Shown here one piece after another: positions 49,941 through 59,000 of a stretch of 64,000 nucleotides of DNA (the stretch's first letter is position 1; each line of letters opens with the position of its first letter). The stretch lies in the NCBI RefSeq assembly GCF_040436315.1, contig NZ_AP031572.1:682001-746000 (forward strand). The letters are read 5' to 3'. A program made the position numbers and the translations under genes. This DNA comes from Synechocystis sp. LKSZ1. Its GTDB lineage: Bacteria > Cyanobacteriota > Cyanobacteriia > Cyanobacteriales > Microcystaceae. The notes below the pieces were generated by a model. That model was not told the DNA's origin. It saw only the letters and a list, made by a program, of their open reading frames with translations, and searched no databases.

Positions 49941-51572
49941 TCAAACGGCTTGACCTCCAAGGCTCTGCCAAGGAACACGATACAGTTGCAGGGGATCGGC
50001 TTTGCCCTTGACCAGCGTGGGGGGGAGGGCTTCTAGGGGCAAAAGAACTGGTGGCAGTTTACGCGCCGTACTCTCCGAGATCAGAATTTCATGGGCCTGG
50101 GCCGCACTACAGATCCGACTACTAACATTGGTGGTATCACCAATGACAGCATACTGGATCAGTTGTCGAGAGCCAATATTGCCGGCTGCTACGGTTCCGG
50201 TATTGAGACCAATGTGGATAGCAATTTCGAGGTCGTAGTCAATGCGCCAGCGTTGGTTGAGTTTTTGCACCGCCTGTTGCATGGCAATGGCCGCTCGCAG
50301 GGCCCGCTCCGCATCATCTGCCTGGGGATAAGGCGCTCCCCAACAGGCCAGTAGAGCATCACCAACATACTTTTCTAGAGTACCTTCGTGGGGAAAAATA
50401 ATTTCTTCTACCATCACCGCAAAGTACTCATTCAATAGTCGGATAATTTCCTGGGGAGACCGCTGGGAAGAGAGTACCGTATAATTACTAATATCTGCAA
50501 AAAGAATAGTTACTTCTGTACTGGCTATTTCCCATAAATTTTCTTCCCGTTCCTGTAATTTCTGACGGACAGAGGGGGGGAAAAAGCGCTCTAATTTACT
50601 ACGGAGGACGGCCTCGGACTGGATTTGCTCGTAGAGTCGAGTATTGTCAATGGCAATGGCTGCTTGATTCGCCAAACTAGTTAAAAAGGCCAAGTCCTCT
50701 TGGGTGTAGACATCCCGGAGGGAGAGGTTGTCAACGTACAGCACCCCCATCACCTCAGCCCGAGGCTTGAGGGGGACACACATCGAGGCCTGGATGGCCT
50801 GTTGCAAAATAGACTGGGAGGATTGAAAACGTCCATCATGAGGCACATCTGTGCTAATAACAGCATCTCCCTGAGCCTCCACTAGTTGCACAATGGTTTT
50901 GCTGTAGAAGTGGGCCTCTTCCTTTAGGCTAGGACGAAATTTCAGGGCCGCGGCCTCTAGGGTCTGATGCTGGGGATGACGGAGGAGGATTACAGCTCGA
51001 TCCACCGCCATAATTTGAAACAGGAGGTCTAGAATTTTCTCTAGCAGTTGGCCCAGGGGTTGGGGAACCGAAAGTTCGTGGCTGACTTCCAAGAGGATTT
51101 GCAGTTTTTGGACAGCTCGTTGCTCCGCATTCTGGGTTGGTAACCGAAGAATGGTACTTGACGTGGTCTCGGGCGAGTCCTTCAGGAGGGACTGAAGTAC
51201 TGGAGGAGCAGTACCAGGAGACAGACGACTGACAATCGACCAGTTTTGAGTCGTGGGAGTTGAAGCAGCTAGTGCTTCCGGTAAATTTAGCCAAAATTGG
51301 CACGGAACCCGGCCGAAGCGGATACGATCACCGTCAGCTAGCACCTGAGCCTGAATCTGCTGGTCATTAACGAAGGTGTGATTCAGACTATGGAGGTCTT
51401 TTAAGATAGCCTGGGAGCCATCAAAATGGAGTTCCGCATGGTGACGCGAGAGGCTGATATCCGCGATGACAATGCTATTGTCAATTTCGCGTCCAATGGT
51501 ATTGCAACCCAAGGGAAGGGAGTGGAGAGTCGGGACAGGCTGGTCGGGATCTTGGACTAAAAATGGCATCAT
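49941..51572 (-). CDS. FHA-GAF-class III nucleotide cyclase
   Basis: 543 residues from the ATG at 51572, preceded by AGGAG; a TTG 12 codons upstream is less likely. Domains: FHA (residues about 12-85, NTIGREIDNSIVIADISLSRHHAEL), a linker, GAF (about 160-320, VDRAVILLRHPQHQTLEA... CVPLKPRAEVMGVLYVDN) and a class III cyclase domain (about 345-525) with VTILFADISNYT, EKYVGDALLACWG and the transition-state block VIGDTTNVSSRI. The Lys of EKYVG suggests adenine specificity; the usual Thr/Asp before VIGD is Ala (YAVIGD), so specificity should be tested. FHA domains bind phosphothreonine, and a Ser/Thr kinase gene lies 43 bp downstream on the same strand: a likely kinase-cyclase operon. Confidence 0.93.
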   Translation of the reverse strand: MMPFLVQDPDQPVPTLHSLPLGCNTIGREIDNSIVIADISLSRHHAELHFDGSQAILKDLHSLNHTFVNDQQIQAQVLADGDRIRFGRVPCQFWLNLPEALAASTPTTQNWSIVSRLSPGTAPPVLQSLLKDSPETTSSTILRLPTQNAEQRAVQKLQILLEVSHELSVPQPLGQLLEKILDLLFQIMAVDRAVILLRHPQHQTLEAAALKFRPSLKEEAHFYSKTIVQLVEAQGDAVISTDVPHDGRFQSSQSILQQAIQASMCVPLKPRAEVMGVLYVDNLSLRDVYTQEDLAFLTSLANQAAIAIDNTRLYEQIQSEAVLRSKLERFFPPSVRQKLQEREENLWEIASTEVTILFADISNYTVLSSQRSPQEIIRLLNEYFAVMVEEIIFPHEGTLEKYVGDALLACWGAPYPQADDAERALRAAIAMQQAVQKLNQRWRIDYDLEIAIHIGLNTGTVAAGNIGSRQLIQYAVIGDTTNVSSRICSAAQAHEILISESTARKLPPVLLPLEALPPTLVKGKADPLQLYRVPWQSLGGQAV

Positions 51573-51675
51573 AGTGACTCCTGGGGCCCGAATGGCCCTG
51601 TTGTCCAAGGGCTAATCTACTTAAGGCTAACCCTCTCTCGGCTGCAAGGCAAGAACGTCTTTTTATGCTCTCAGG

Positions 51676-52578
51676 TTAACATCCTAGTTTCGCCAAAACT
51701 GGTGCAACGCTGACAATATGGCGGTCTAGACCCAGAGCCTCGGGCTCAATGCCCAGGGCCAAGGCCACTAATTGAGGTAGATGTAAAACGGGTAACTGGA
51801 GGTTTTGACCCAACACTTGGCTAATTTCCGGCTGGCGGGAGTCTAACTGTAGATGACAGAGGGGACAGGGGGTGACCAGACAATCCGCCCCGGCGGCCAT
51901 CGCATCAATGAGATGACGGCCGGCTAGCTGGAAGGATTGGGGCGTGGCATAGCTGGAAATGGGCCAACCACAACACTGGGTTCGGCCAGCATAATAGATA
52001 GGATTAGCGCCCAAAATCTGAAAAAGGTTTTCCAAGCTCTGAGGATTCAAGGGATTGTCCTCCGGCAGGTGATCCTGGGCCCGCAGGAGGTAGCAGCCAT
52101 AGAACGCGGCACAGTTGAGGCCGGTTAGCCGTTTGGTCACTTTTTCCGCCAGGGCCGCCAAACCATAATCCTCGATCAAGGCCCAGAGCAGATGGGTCAC
52201 TCGGGTGGTTCCCTGGTAAGGAGTGCATTTTTCCTGCTCTAGATAGTGATTGACTTCCGCTAGGTAACTCGGCTCCTGGTGCTGGGCCTGTTTCAGGCGT
52301 TCATCCACATGGCCAATTACTCCTTGACAGGTACTGCAATGGGTTAACAGGGGAAGCTGGAGGGCCTCCGCCAGGGCAATATTGCGAGCATTGACGGTAT
52401 CTTCGAGCAGTTGGGAGCTTTCCTTAAATGTCCCGGAGCCACAACAGACCGCTTGTTTCAGTTCAATTAATTCGATTCCCAGGGCCTCACTCAAGGCGGC
52501 GGTGGATTGATAGAGTTCGCGGCAGGCTCCTTGGGCCACACAGCCCGGGAAGTAAGCATACTGGAGGGTTTTGGCCAT
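51676..52578 (-). CDS. HdrB-like (CCG domain) Fe-S protein, possible SdhC-type subunit
   Basis: 300 residues from the ATG at 52578 ([13 protein letters not shown]). Two CCG modules: one with GCVAQ...[12 protein letters not shown]...CSTCQGV, another with FYGCYLLR...[10 protein letters not shown]...[10 protein letters not shown]. These Cys-rich motifs hold the non-cubane [4Fe-4S] clusters of HdrB. In cyanobacteria such proteins occur as the C subunit of an atypical (type E-like) succinate dehydrogenase, and elsewhere as heterodisulfide reductase subunits. No HdrA/C or Sdh genes are adjacent, so the partner is not visible. Cytosolic or peripheral membrane. Confidence 0.88.
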   Translation of the reverse strand: MAKTLQYAYFPGCVAQGACRELYQSTAALSEALGIELIELKQAVCCGSGTFKESSQLLEDTVNARNIALAEALQLPLLTHCSTCQGVIGHVDERLKQAQHQEPSYLAEVNHYLEQEKCTPYQGTTRVTHLLWALIEDYGLAALAEKVTKRLTGLNCAAFYGCYLLRAQDHLPEDNPLNPQSLENLFQILGANPIYYAGRTQCCGWPISSYATPQSFQLAGRHLIDAMAAGADCLVTPCPLCHLQLDSRQPEISQVLGQNLQLPVLHLPQLVALALGIEPEALGLDRHIVSVAPVLAKLGC

Positions 52579-52718
52579 GGCATTGAGGAGAGAGGGACAG
52601 GCAAGCAACATAGGCGGCCCCGATTAACGCCGGTCGGGTTCAGTCTTAGCCTACATATTACTGATTACTGAGGAAAATTTTAGCCAGCTTTCTCTCCGGC
52701 CAGGGATTTTCCTCCAAT

Positions 52719-53402
52719 TTAATCTAGATTTGTGGCTAGTGGTCGCTTCCAGGCCAAGAGCAAACCATCGCCTAGGGGGACTAGACTCATGGCCACCCGT
52801 GCATCCGTTGCAATCTTTTGATTTAACTGGCGCAGGGCCACGGTGGTTGGGTCTTGAATTGCCGAGTCGGCAACTTTCCCGTACCACAGAACATTGTCGA
52901 TCACCACCAGGCCCCCCGGCCGGGCCAACCGTAAAGCATATTCATAGTAGTCATCGTAATGGCGCTTATCCGCATCAATAAAAATCAAGTCAAAGGGCTG
53001 GACATCGGGATCTTGCTCTAAACGCGCCAGGGTTTCTAGGGCTGGGGCCAAGTGCAGCGTAATTTTGTCGGCCACTCCGGCCTGGTGCCAATAGTGGCGG
53101 GCAAGGGTCGCATCCGCTTCGCTGATGTCACAGGTCACGATCTGGCCCTGGGGCGGCAGGGCCAACGCCATGGCCAGACTACTGTAGCCACGAAAGGTGC
53201 CAATCTCCAGGATGCGTTCCACCGATAGCAATGAGATCAACAGGGTCAAAAACTGGGCCTGTTCCGGGGCAATCTGCATTGGGGCCCCAGGGAGGGCGGC
53301 GGTTTCTGTCCGCAATTGCTGGAGCCAGGGGGATTCGCGCCCCCCAAGGGACTGGAGATAATGCTGTAGGCTGGGATCAAAGCCTGTACTTAATTTCGTC
53401 AT
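52719..53402 (-). CDS. O-methyltransferase (caffeoyl-CoA OMT-like)
   Basis: 227 residues. SAM-binding blocks: ILEIGTFRGYSSLAMALALP (motif I), TCDISEADATLARHYW, DLIFIDADKRHYDDYYEYAL with the metal-binding Asp, and VVIDNVLWYGKV with the second Asp. This is the class I, cation-dependent OMT family; small phenolic or catechol substrates are usual. The start ATG (complement of 53400-53402) overlaps the ATG of the divergent DUF72 gene in the tetranucleotide CATG, so the two coding regions share two bases. GAGG about 10 nt upstream of its start lies within the DUF72 gene. Confidence 0.9.
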   Translation of the reverse strand: MTKLSTGFDPSLQHYLQSLGGRESPWLQQLRTETAALPGAPMQIAPEQAQFLTLLISLLSVERILEIGTFRGYSSLAMALALPPQGQIVTCDISEADATLARHYWHQAGVADKITLHLAPALETLARLEQDPDVQPFDLIFIDADKRHYDDYYEYALRLARPGGLVVIDNVLWYGKVADSAIQDPTTVALRQLNQKIATDARVAMSLVPLGDGLLLAWKRPLATNLD

Positions 53403-54261
53403 GACACTCTACCTCGGCTGTGCGGTCTGGGCCTACGATGGCTGGATTGGCAATTTTTATCCCCCCCAGGCCCCTAAATCGACCCTTCTCCAACTCTACA
53501 GCCAGCGGCTAACGGCCCTCGAGGGCAATACGACCTTTTACGCGGTGCCCTCCCCGGCCACTGTCCAGCGTTGGCAGAGGGAAACCCCCCCAGATTTTAG
53601 GTTTTGTTTGAAGTTTCCCCAGACCATTAGTCATCAAGGTTTACTCTGCCCCCACATCACTGAAGCCCAACAGTTTCTCGAACGCCTTCACCCCCTCGGC
53701 CAAAAGCTCGGCATGGTTTTTCTCCAACTGCCCCCGACCTATGGCCCTGGCAACCTAGAGGATCTACATCAATTTTTAGCGGTCTTGGCGGATTTCCCTG
53801 TTCCTCTAGCTGTTGAAGTGCGCCATCGTGATTGGTGGTCTGCCCCGTTATGGGAGCAATGGCACACTCAGCGACAAAACTTAGGGGTGAGTCAAGTTAT
53901 TTTGGATACCCGGCCGATCTACAACTGTCCTGATGATCCCCAACAGCACAGTCAACGGCGTAAGCCTAATGTACCGGTCGTCTTACCTGCCGTTACGCCA
54001 GAGCGTCCCCTCCTTGTTCGTTTTATTAGTCATCCCCAACCGCAATGGAATCAGCCTTACCTCCAGCAATGGCAGACCTATTTGGAACGGGCCCTGGCCC
54101 TGGGACAAACTGTTTACTTTTTTGTCCACTGTCCCCAAGAGCAGTATTCCCCCTTTACGGCCCGGGCTTTTTATCACCAACTGCAACAAAAGGGCCTGGC
54201 CCTGCCGTCTTTACCCTGGGATCAACTTCCCCAAGAACCCCAACAATTGAGCCTATTTTAG
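53401..54261 (+). CDS. DUF72 family protein (TIM-barrel-like)
   Basis: 286 residues. Family start MTLYLGCAVWAYDGWIGNFYP, then LTALEGNTTFYAVPSPATVQRW, FRFCLKFPQTISH, LGMVFLQLPPTYGP and VEVRHRDWW, all typical of DUF72. The conserved first residues fix the start at the ATG at 53401, so the overlap with the divergent OMT start is real. Function of DUF72 is not established; structure suggests a TIM barrel. No ribosome site precedes its ATG. Confidence 0.9.
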   Translation: MTLYLGCAVWAYDGWIGNFYPPQAPKSTLLQLYSQRLTALEGNTTFYAVPSPATVQRWQRETPPDFRFCLKFPQTISHQGLLCPHITEAQQFLERLHPLGQKLGMVFLQLPPTYGPGNLEDLHQFLAVLADFPVPLAVEVRHRDWWSAPLWEQWHTQRQNLGVSQVILDTRPIYNCPDDPQQHSQRRKPNVPVVLPAVTPERPLLVRFISHPQPQWNQPYLQQWQTYLERALALGQTVYFFVHCPQEQYSPFTARAFYHQLQQKGLALPSLPWDQLPQEPQQLSLF

Positions 54262-54428
54262 GGATAAGATGCCCTTGGCAATTGTGAACGGACTCTGTTA
54301 GGATGCGAAAATCTTTATAGGCTAGCCAGAGTAGGCTATTCTGTAAAACCGATCCCTGGGATAGAGAATGTCCCAAAAAATGACCAGTTCCCTTCAAGAA
54401 TTGCCGTCAAAATTTGTGAGGAAAACCG

Positions 54429-55745
54429 ATGGTAGACCCGAGCCGTCAAGCGATTGCCTTTATTTCGGACCATGCTGATCCCGCCGCAGAAATCGGCATG
54501 GAAGAAGCGGGGGGGCAGAACGTCTACGTCCGCCAAATGGGAGAGAACTTAGCGGCCCTGGGTTGGCATGTCGATATTTTTACTCGCAAAAGTAATGCAA
54601 ATGATCTTTCTATTGTTCAACATTCCCCCCACTGTCGTACCATTCGCCTAACCGCAGGGCCAGAAACCTTCATTCCTCGGGATCAGTTGTTTGAACACAT
54701 GCCGGAATTTCTAGATAATTTACAGAAATTTCAGACCAAACAGGCTATTCACTATCCCTTGCTCCATACTAATTATTGGCTGTCTGCCTGGGTCGGGATG
54801 CAACTCCAGCAAAAAAACAATGTTCAGTTAATTCATACTTATCACTCCCTGGGACGAGTGAAGTACGAAACCATGCAAACCCGGCCGGCTGTTGCGGAAA
54901 CACGTTTGGCAGTGGAGCAACAAATTCTGGAACAGGCCAATTGTGTGGTGGCCACCAGTCCCCAGGAAAAAGAGGCCCTGCGTAGTTTAATTTCCCAACA
55001 GGGACAAGTGGAAGTCATTCCCTGCGGTACAACTCCCAATTTTCACTGCATCCCCAAAGCAACGGCTCGGGAAAAACTGGGCTGGCATCCCCAGGAACGA
55101 GTAGTGCTCTACGTGGGCCGTTTTGATCCGCGCAAGGGGATTGAGACCCTCGTCCGGGCCTGTGCCCACCTTAAGGAAATGGGAACTCCCCATCTCAAAC
55201 TGGTGATTGTGGGGGGCAGTAGTGTGGAGCGTTTGGATGGCCCAGAGCGCAAGCGCATTGAAACCCTAGTCGATCACCTAGATTTGGTAAAACAAACGCA
55301 TTTTGCGGGGCGCATTGACCACAATTGGCTCCCCTGGTATTACAGTGCCGCCGATGTTTGCGTCATCCCCAGCTATTATGAACCCTTTGGTCTGGTGGCC
55401 ATCGAGGCCATTGCCTGCGGCACTCCCGTTATCGCCTCTAAGGTCGGGGGCCTACGATTTACCGTGATTCCCGAAGAAACGGGCCTGTTAGTCCCCCCGC
55501 GGGATGTGGATGAGTTGGCCGTAGCCATCGAGCGGGTGTTGCAGGATGAACTCTGGGCCAAAAAACTGAAAAAACAAACCAGCCATCCCCATAATTCCCG
55601 CTTTAGCTGGAAAAATTCAGCCATGCAGTTGAGCGACCTCTACCGCTACATTCTGGCTCGCTCGATCATGCACGACCAGCCCTGGAATCCCAAAATTTCC
55701 CGGCTACCCGGCGCGACCGATCCGCTCCGTATTGCCGCTGTTTAG
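54429..55745 (+). CDS. GT4 family glycosyltransferase
   Basis: 438 residues. N-terminal domain with AIAFISDHADPAAEIGMEEAGGQNVYVRQMGENLAALGWHVDIFTRK (in outline) and HTYHSLGRVKY. C-terminal GT-B Rossmann domain with VVLYVGRFDPRKGIETLVRA, GSSVERLDGPERKRIE, and the nucleotide-sugar site PSYYEPFGLVAIEAIACGTPVIAS. The combination of GGQNVYV and ERLDGPE resembles sucrose-phosphate synthase/sucrose synthase-like GT4 enzymes and the cyanobacterial hexosyltransferase group; which sugar is transferred is not clear. Cytosolic. Convergent with rre1 (4-bp overlap). Confidence 0.88.
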   Translation: MVDPSRQAIAFISDHADPAAEIGMEEAGGQNVYVRQMGENLAALGWHVDIFTRKSNANDLSIVQHSPHCRTIRLTAGPETFIPRDQLFEHMPEFLDNLQKFQTKQAIHYPLLHTNYWLSAWVGMQLQQKNNVQLIHTYHSLGRVKYETMQTRPAVAETRLAVEQQILEQANCVVATSPQEKEALRSLISQQGQVEVIPCGTTPNFHCIPKATAREKLGWHPQERVVLYVGRFDPRKGIETLVRACAHLKEMGTPHLKLVIVGGSSVERLDGPERKRIETLVDHLDLVKQTHFAGRIDHNWLPWYYSAADVCVIPSYYEPFGLVAIEAIACGTPVIASKVGGLRFTVIPEETGLLVPPRDVDELAVAIERVLQDELWAKKLKKQTSHPHNSRFSWKNSAMQLSDLYRYILARSIMHDQPWNPKISRLPGATDPLRIAAV

Positions 55746-56437
55746 TGGGTCAGGCCATGCTGAAGGGCAAAGCGGACTAATTCCGTCCGGCTATTGGTGC
55801 CGGTTTTTCCGAAAAGACGACTGACATACTTTTCCACGTTGCGGACACTGGTCTTGAGTTGGGACGCAATTTCTTTATTCATCAGGCCCTGGGCCACCAG
55901 GTCTAGCACACTCTGCTCTCGGGGGGTCAGATCGATTTTCATGGGGGCCGGGGTGGTGGTCAGACCGGCCGGGTGACTAATCTGTTCCTTGAGGGTGCGG
56001 ATTTCCTGGTAAATTTCCTGCAGTTTATTGGATTCACTACTAGCCTCAAGATTGACCTGACGTCGGGCCAATAAATTGTGAATCATCGCCTCCAATTCCT
56101 CCGGATCAAAGGGTTTAGAGAGGTAAGCATCACACCCCGACTGATAGCCCTGAATGCGGTCACAGGTCATCCCCCGTGCCGTTAAAAAGATAACGGGTAA
56201 GCTTTTAAAGCGTGGATCGGCCCGCAACTGGGCCAACAGTTGATAGCCATCCACCTGAGGCATCATGATATCGGAGATAATCAATTCCGGCAGATGGTAT
56301 TGCAGATAATCCCAGGCTTCAATCGCGTTACTAGCCGCATGGACTTGAAACTCGCCCCCATCTTCTAAATAGGCCTGCACCGACTCCCGCACACCGGGTT
56401 CATCATCAACCAGTAACAGGGGGGTAGGACTGGACAT
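55742..56437 (-). CDS. rre1: NarL/LuxR-type response regulator Rre1 (Ycf29-like)
   Basis: 231 residues. Receiver domain with Asp11-Asp12 (LLLVDDEPGVRES), phosphoacceptor Asp56 in IISDIMMPQVDGY, Thr in FLTARGMT and Lys in YLSKPFDPEE. After a 40-residue linker the C-terminal LuxR helix-turn-helix reads LTPREQSVLDLVAQGLMNKEIASQLKTS. The close wording VRESVQAYLED and GCDAYLSKPFDPEELE matches cyanobacterial Rre1, also the plastid ycf29 product, which responds to salt, heat and redox signals through Hik34/Hik2-type kinases. No kinase adjacent. Confidence 0.85.
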   Translation of the reverse strand: MSSPTPLLLVDDEPGVRESVQAYLEDGGEFQVHAASNAIEAWDYLQYHLPELIISDIMMPQVDGYQLLAQLRADPRFKSLPVIFLTARGMTCDRIQGYQSGCDAYLSKPFDPEELEAMIHNLLARRQVNLEASSESNKLQEIYQEIRTLKEQISHPAGLTTTPAPMKIDLTPREQSVLDLVAQGLMNKEIASQLKTSVRNVEKYVSRLFGKTGTNSRTELVRFALQHGLTH

Positions 56438-56554
56438 AGGGCGTTAGGGAGAGGAAAGCTTAGATATTAGTAGACCCTTATTGTGGCACTATCGGGAGAG
56501 TCTCGTCTAGGAGCAATCCCTCTATCCAAGAATTAAACTTGGGACACAAAAAGG

Positions 56555-57139
56555 TTAGGCCGAGACCGGGAAAATGAGTTCTAGGGGAAGAGACAAATCC
56601 GGCAGGGAGGGCAGGGGAACTGCTTGGTCGGGAAGGTAAATCAGACATTGACGGTAGCCAAAGCCTTGATGACTACGGGCATAGGGCTGGGAATAGACCT
56701 CTAGCTGACGATCTAGCAAATTAACAATCCAATACTCGGGAATCTGGGCCTCGGCATAGAGGGCCAATTTAACGTCACGATCGTAGTTGAGGGACGAATC
56801 CGCAATTTCAATCAACCAGAGAATATCCGCTGGCGTGGGATGGCTGGATAGGTAATGGTCTTTCCGTTCTCGTACAATGGCAAAGTCCGGCTCCGGCTCA
56901 CTACTAGCGGATAAACCAATGGGGTCTTGACAGCGCAGGTAGAGCGACTCTGGCAAGCTAGCGGAGAGCAACCGCAGAAGTTGCATGGTACAGAAAGTGT
57001 AGGCTGTGCCCTTGGCAATCATTTCAATGATTTCTCCTTTAATCAGTTCTACCCGCGGCTGTTCTCGAAAAAAGCCCTGTTCCGTCAACCAGTAATATTC
57101 TTTGAGGGAAATTTTCCGTCGGGTCATGGTGCTGGTCAT
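56555..57139 (-). CDS. Uma2 family (DUF820) putative endonuclease
   Basis: 194 residues. Restriction-endonuclease-like fold: RVELIKGEIIEMIAKGTAY (motif start), then GLSASSEPEPDFAIVRERKDHYLSSHPTPADILWLIEIADSSLNYDRDVKLALYAEAQIPEYWIVNLLDRQLEVY in outline, that is the PDxxIV, ExxxxS and K patterns of Uma2. The family is highly expanded in cyanobacteria; biochemical role unproven. A Met at residue 5 is an alternative start. Divergent from apcA, with a 305-bp gap. Confidence 0.9.
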   Translation of the reverse strand: MTSTMTRRKISLKEYYWLTEQGFFREQPRVELIKGEIIEMIAKGTAYTFCTMQLLRLLSASLPESLYLRCQDPIGLSASSEPEPDFAIVRERKDHYLSSHPTPADILWLIEIADSSLNYDRDVKLALYAEAQIPEYWIVNLLDRQLEVYSQPYARSHQGFGYRQCLIYLPDQAVPLPSLPDLSLPLELIFPVSA

Positions 57140-57444
57140 CGTTTACTCACCTCTACGCGCTATCAATCCTTGGAAAGATGGCTGACTGGGTTAGGCCAGG
57201 GCCAATCCCCTCTGCTATGCTAACTTAGCCGGCTAACTAGACTGAATGGCCCTCCCACCGTCATTTCTGAAACGTTTTGTTAAAAACTATTACAGAATAA
57301 GTCTGAAGGGGATCGCTATACCAGAGAATAATTGGGACAGGTTGCCTAGAGAGCTACGGAGGTTCCGTCCTGACTGGCGACTGTCTTGGTTAATAAAGCC
57401 AGCTTAAAACCACCTTAACTTCTATTTTTTGGAGGAATCCATCC
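57140..57444 (+). promoter_or_regulatory. apc operon upstream region and leader
   Basis: 305 bp without a gene. The strong ribosome site GGAGGA at 57431-57436 precedes the apcA ATG by 8 nt. The region includes a GGCCAGGGCC string (57194-57203), a C-rich run and an AT-rich part (57270-57310, TTTTGTTAAAAACTATTACAG) likely to hold the promoter. The exact -35/-10 was not resolved. A long leader is usual for apc transcripts. Confidence 0.45.
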
Positions 57445-57930
57445 ATGAGTATCGTCACGAAATCAATCGTGAATGCTGATGCCGAAGCCCGCTACCTGAG
57501 CCCCGGTGAGCTAGATAGAATCAAAGCCTTCGTGACCGGCGGTGCCGCTCGTCTTCGCATCGCTGAAACCCTGACCGGTGCCCGCGAAACCATCGTTAAA
57601 CAAGCCGGTGACCGCTTATTCCAAAAGCGCCCCGACATCGTTTCTCCCGGTGGTAACGCCTACGGTGAAGAAATGACCGCTACCTGTCTGCGGGACATGG
57701 ATTACTACCTCCGCTTGATCACCTACGGAGTTGTTTCTGGTGATGTCACCCCCATCGAAGAAATCGGCTTGGTGGGTGTTCGTGAAATGTACAAATCCTT
57801 AGGAACTGACGTGGGTGCAGTTGCTCAAAGTGTACGCGAAATGAAAGAAGTTGCCTCTGGCCTTATGTCTGCTGACGATGCCGCTGAAGCCTCTTCCTAC
57901 TTCGACTACGTTATTGGTGCGATGAGCTAG
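57445..57930 (+). CDS. apcA: Allophycocyanin alpha subunit
   Basis: 161 residues, exactly the family length: [21 protein letters not shown]. The bilin-binding Cys is in [16 protein letters not shown] (Cys81-type site), next to the Asp/Arg partners. Globin-like helices follow to [10 protein letters not shown]. With ApcB it forms the alpha-beta trimers of the phycobilisome core cylinders, absorbing near 650 nm and passing energy to the terminal emitters. Cytosolic face of the thylakoid. First gene of apcABC; codon use is strongly biased, as expected for abundant protein. Confidence 0.99.
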   Translation: MSIVTKSIVNADAEARYLSPGELDRIKAFVTGGAARLRIAETLTGARETIVKQAGDRLFQKRPDIVSPGGNAYGEEMTATCLRDMDYYLRLITYGVVSGDVTPIEEIGLVGVREMYKSLGTDVGAVAQSVREMKEVASGLMSADDAAEASSYFDYVIGAMS

Positions 57931-58019
57931 GGATTGCCGTTAAGACCATCGTCTTCGACAAACGCCATCTACTTTTAGCAATTTTTCACACAAAGTAAGA
58001 TTCAAGGAAATAAACAACT

Positions 58020-58505
58020 ATGCAAGACGCAATTACGGCTGTAATCAACTCTGCTGACGTCCAAGGCAAGTACCTCGATAGCTCCGCCATGGACAAACTG
58101 AAAAACTACTTCGCTAGCGGTGAACTCCGTGTGCGTGCCGCCAGCGTTATCAGCGCCAACGCCGCCACCATCGTTAAAGAAGCCGTTGCCAAATCCCTGC
58201 TGTACTCTGATGTCACCCGTCCCGGTGGCAACATGTACACCACCCGTCGTTATGCGGCTTGTATCCGTGACCTAGACTACTACCTCCGCTATGCCACCTA
58301 CGCCATGCTGGCTGGCAACCCCTCCATCTTGGATGAGCGGGTTCTCAACGGTCTGAAAGAAACCTACAACTCTCTGGGCGTTCCCATCTCCTCCACCGTT
58401 CAAGCGATCCAAGCGATCAAAGAAGTCACCGCTAGCCTGGTTGGCGCTGATGCTGGTAAAGAAATGGGTGTTTACCTCGATTACATCTGCTCTGGCTTAA
58501 GCTAG
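58020..58505 (+). CDS. apcB: Allophycocyanin beta subunit
   Basis: 161 residues: [20 protein letters not shown]. The bilin-binding Cys is in [19 protein letters not shown]. The Asn of the beta-subunit methylation site is in the [11 protein letters not shown] segment, the position that is N-methylated in APC beta. The other half of the APC monomer. AAGGA lies upstream of the ATG at moderate distance. 89 bp after apcA. Confidence 0.99.
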   Translation: MQDAITAVINSADVQGKYLDSSAMDKLKNYFASGELRVRAASVISANAATIVKEAVAKSLLYSDVTRPGGNMYTTRRYAACIRDLDYYLRYATYAMLAGNPSILDERVLNGLKETYNSLGVPISSTVQAIQAIKEVTASLVGADAGKEMGVYLDYICSGLS

Positions 58506-58695
58506 ATCATTCCCTACAACAACTGGCATTTCACATTGTCAGAATTGAGGTTCGGGACGTCTAGAGTGAGTGCTAGAGAGTTTAAGGCGGGTAATTAGCT
58601 TGCTTTAATAGTCTAGTATTGACTCCGGACTCCCGATCCTTGTTGTATTCAAGGCAATTGTTTTGATTGAAAACGTTTTAGGAGACCTTAGCCCC

Positions 58696-58899
58696 ATGCG
58701 GATGTTTAAAATTACGGCCTGTGTACCGAGTCAAACCCGAATTCGGACTCAGCGGGAATTGCAAAATACCTATTTCACCAAATTAGTCCCCTACGATAAC
58801 TGGTTTCGTGAGCAACAACGCATCATGAAAATGGGCGGCAAAATTATGAAGGTTGAGCTAGCCACGGGCAAGCCCGGAACCAATGCTGGCTTAATGTAG
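58696..58899 (+). CDS. apcC: Phycobilisome core linker Lc7.8 (ApcC)
   Basis: 67 residues from the ATG at 58696, preceded by AGGAGA; a TTG 33 bp upstream would add 11 residues foreign to the family. Sequence form is standard: MRMFKITACVPSQTRIRTQREL, then YFTKLVPYDNWFREQQRI and a KPGTNAGLM end. The CpcD-like fold caps the core cylinders. Longer spacer (190 bp) from apcB, as in other apcABC operons where read-through is partial. Terminator immediately follows. Confidence 0.98.
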   Translation: MRMFKITACVPSQTRIRTQRELQNTYFTKLVPYDNWFREQQRIMKMGGKIMKVELATGKPGTNAGLM

Positions 58900-58931
58900 T
58901 TTTTATGATTTTGGACTAACCAAATACAGAG

Positions 58932-58957
58932 AAGAGGTCAATCAACTGACCTCTTTT
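58932..58957 (+). terminator. Rho-independent terminator of apcABC
   Basis: AAGAGGTCA (58932-58940), loop ATCAAC, TGACCTCTT (58947-58955), then TTT. Nine-bp perfect stem, 32 bp after the apcC stop. Confidence 0.9.
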
Positions 58958-59000
58958 TGATTCAGGGGGGATGCCACCCGTTGAGTGACGCCCTGAACCA

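Noticed and set aside
57140-57444. A riboswitch in the apc leader
   Set aside because: No known consensus could be recognised; a long leader is normal for apc operons.
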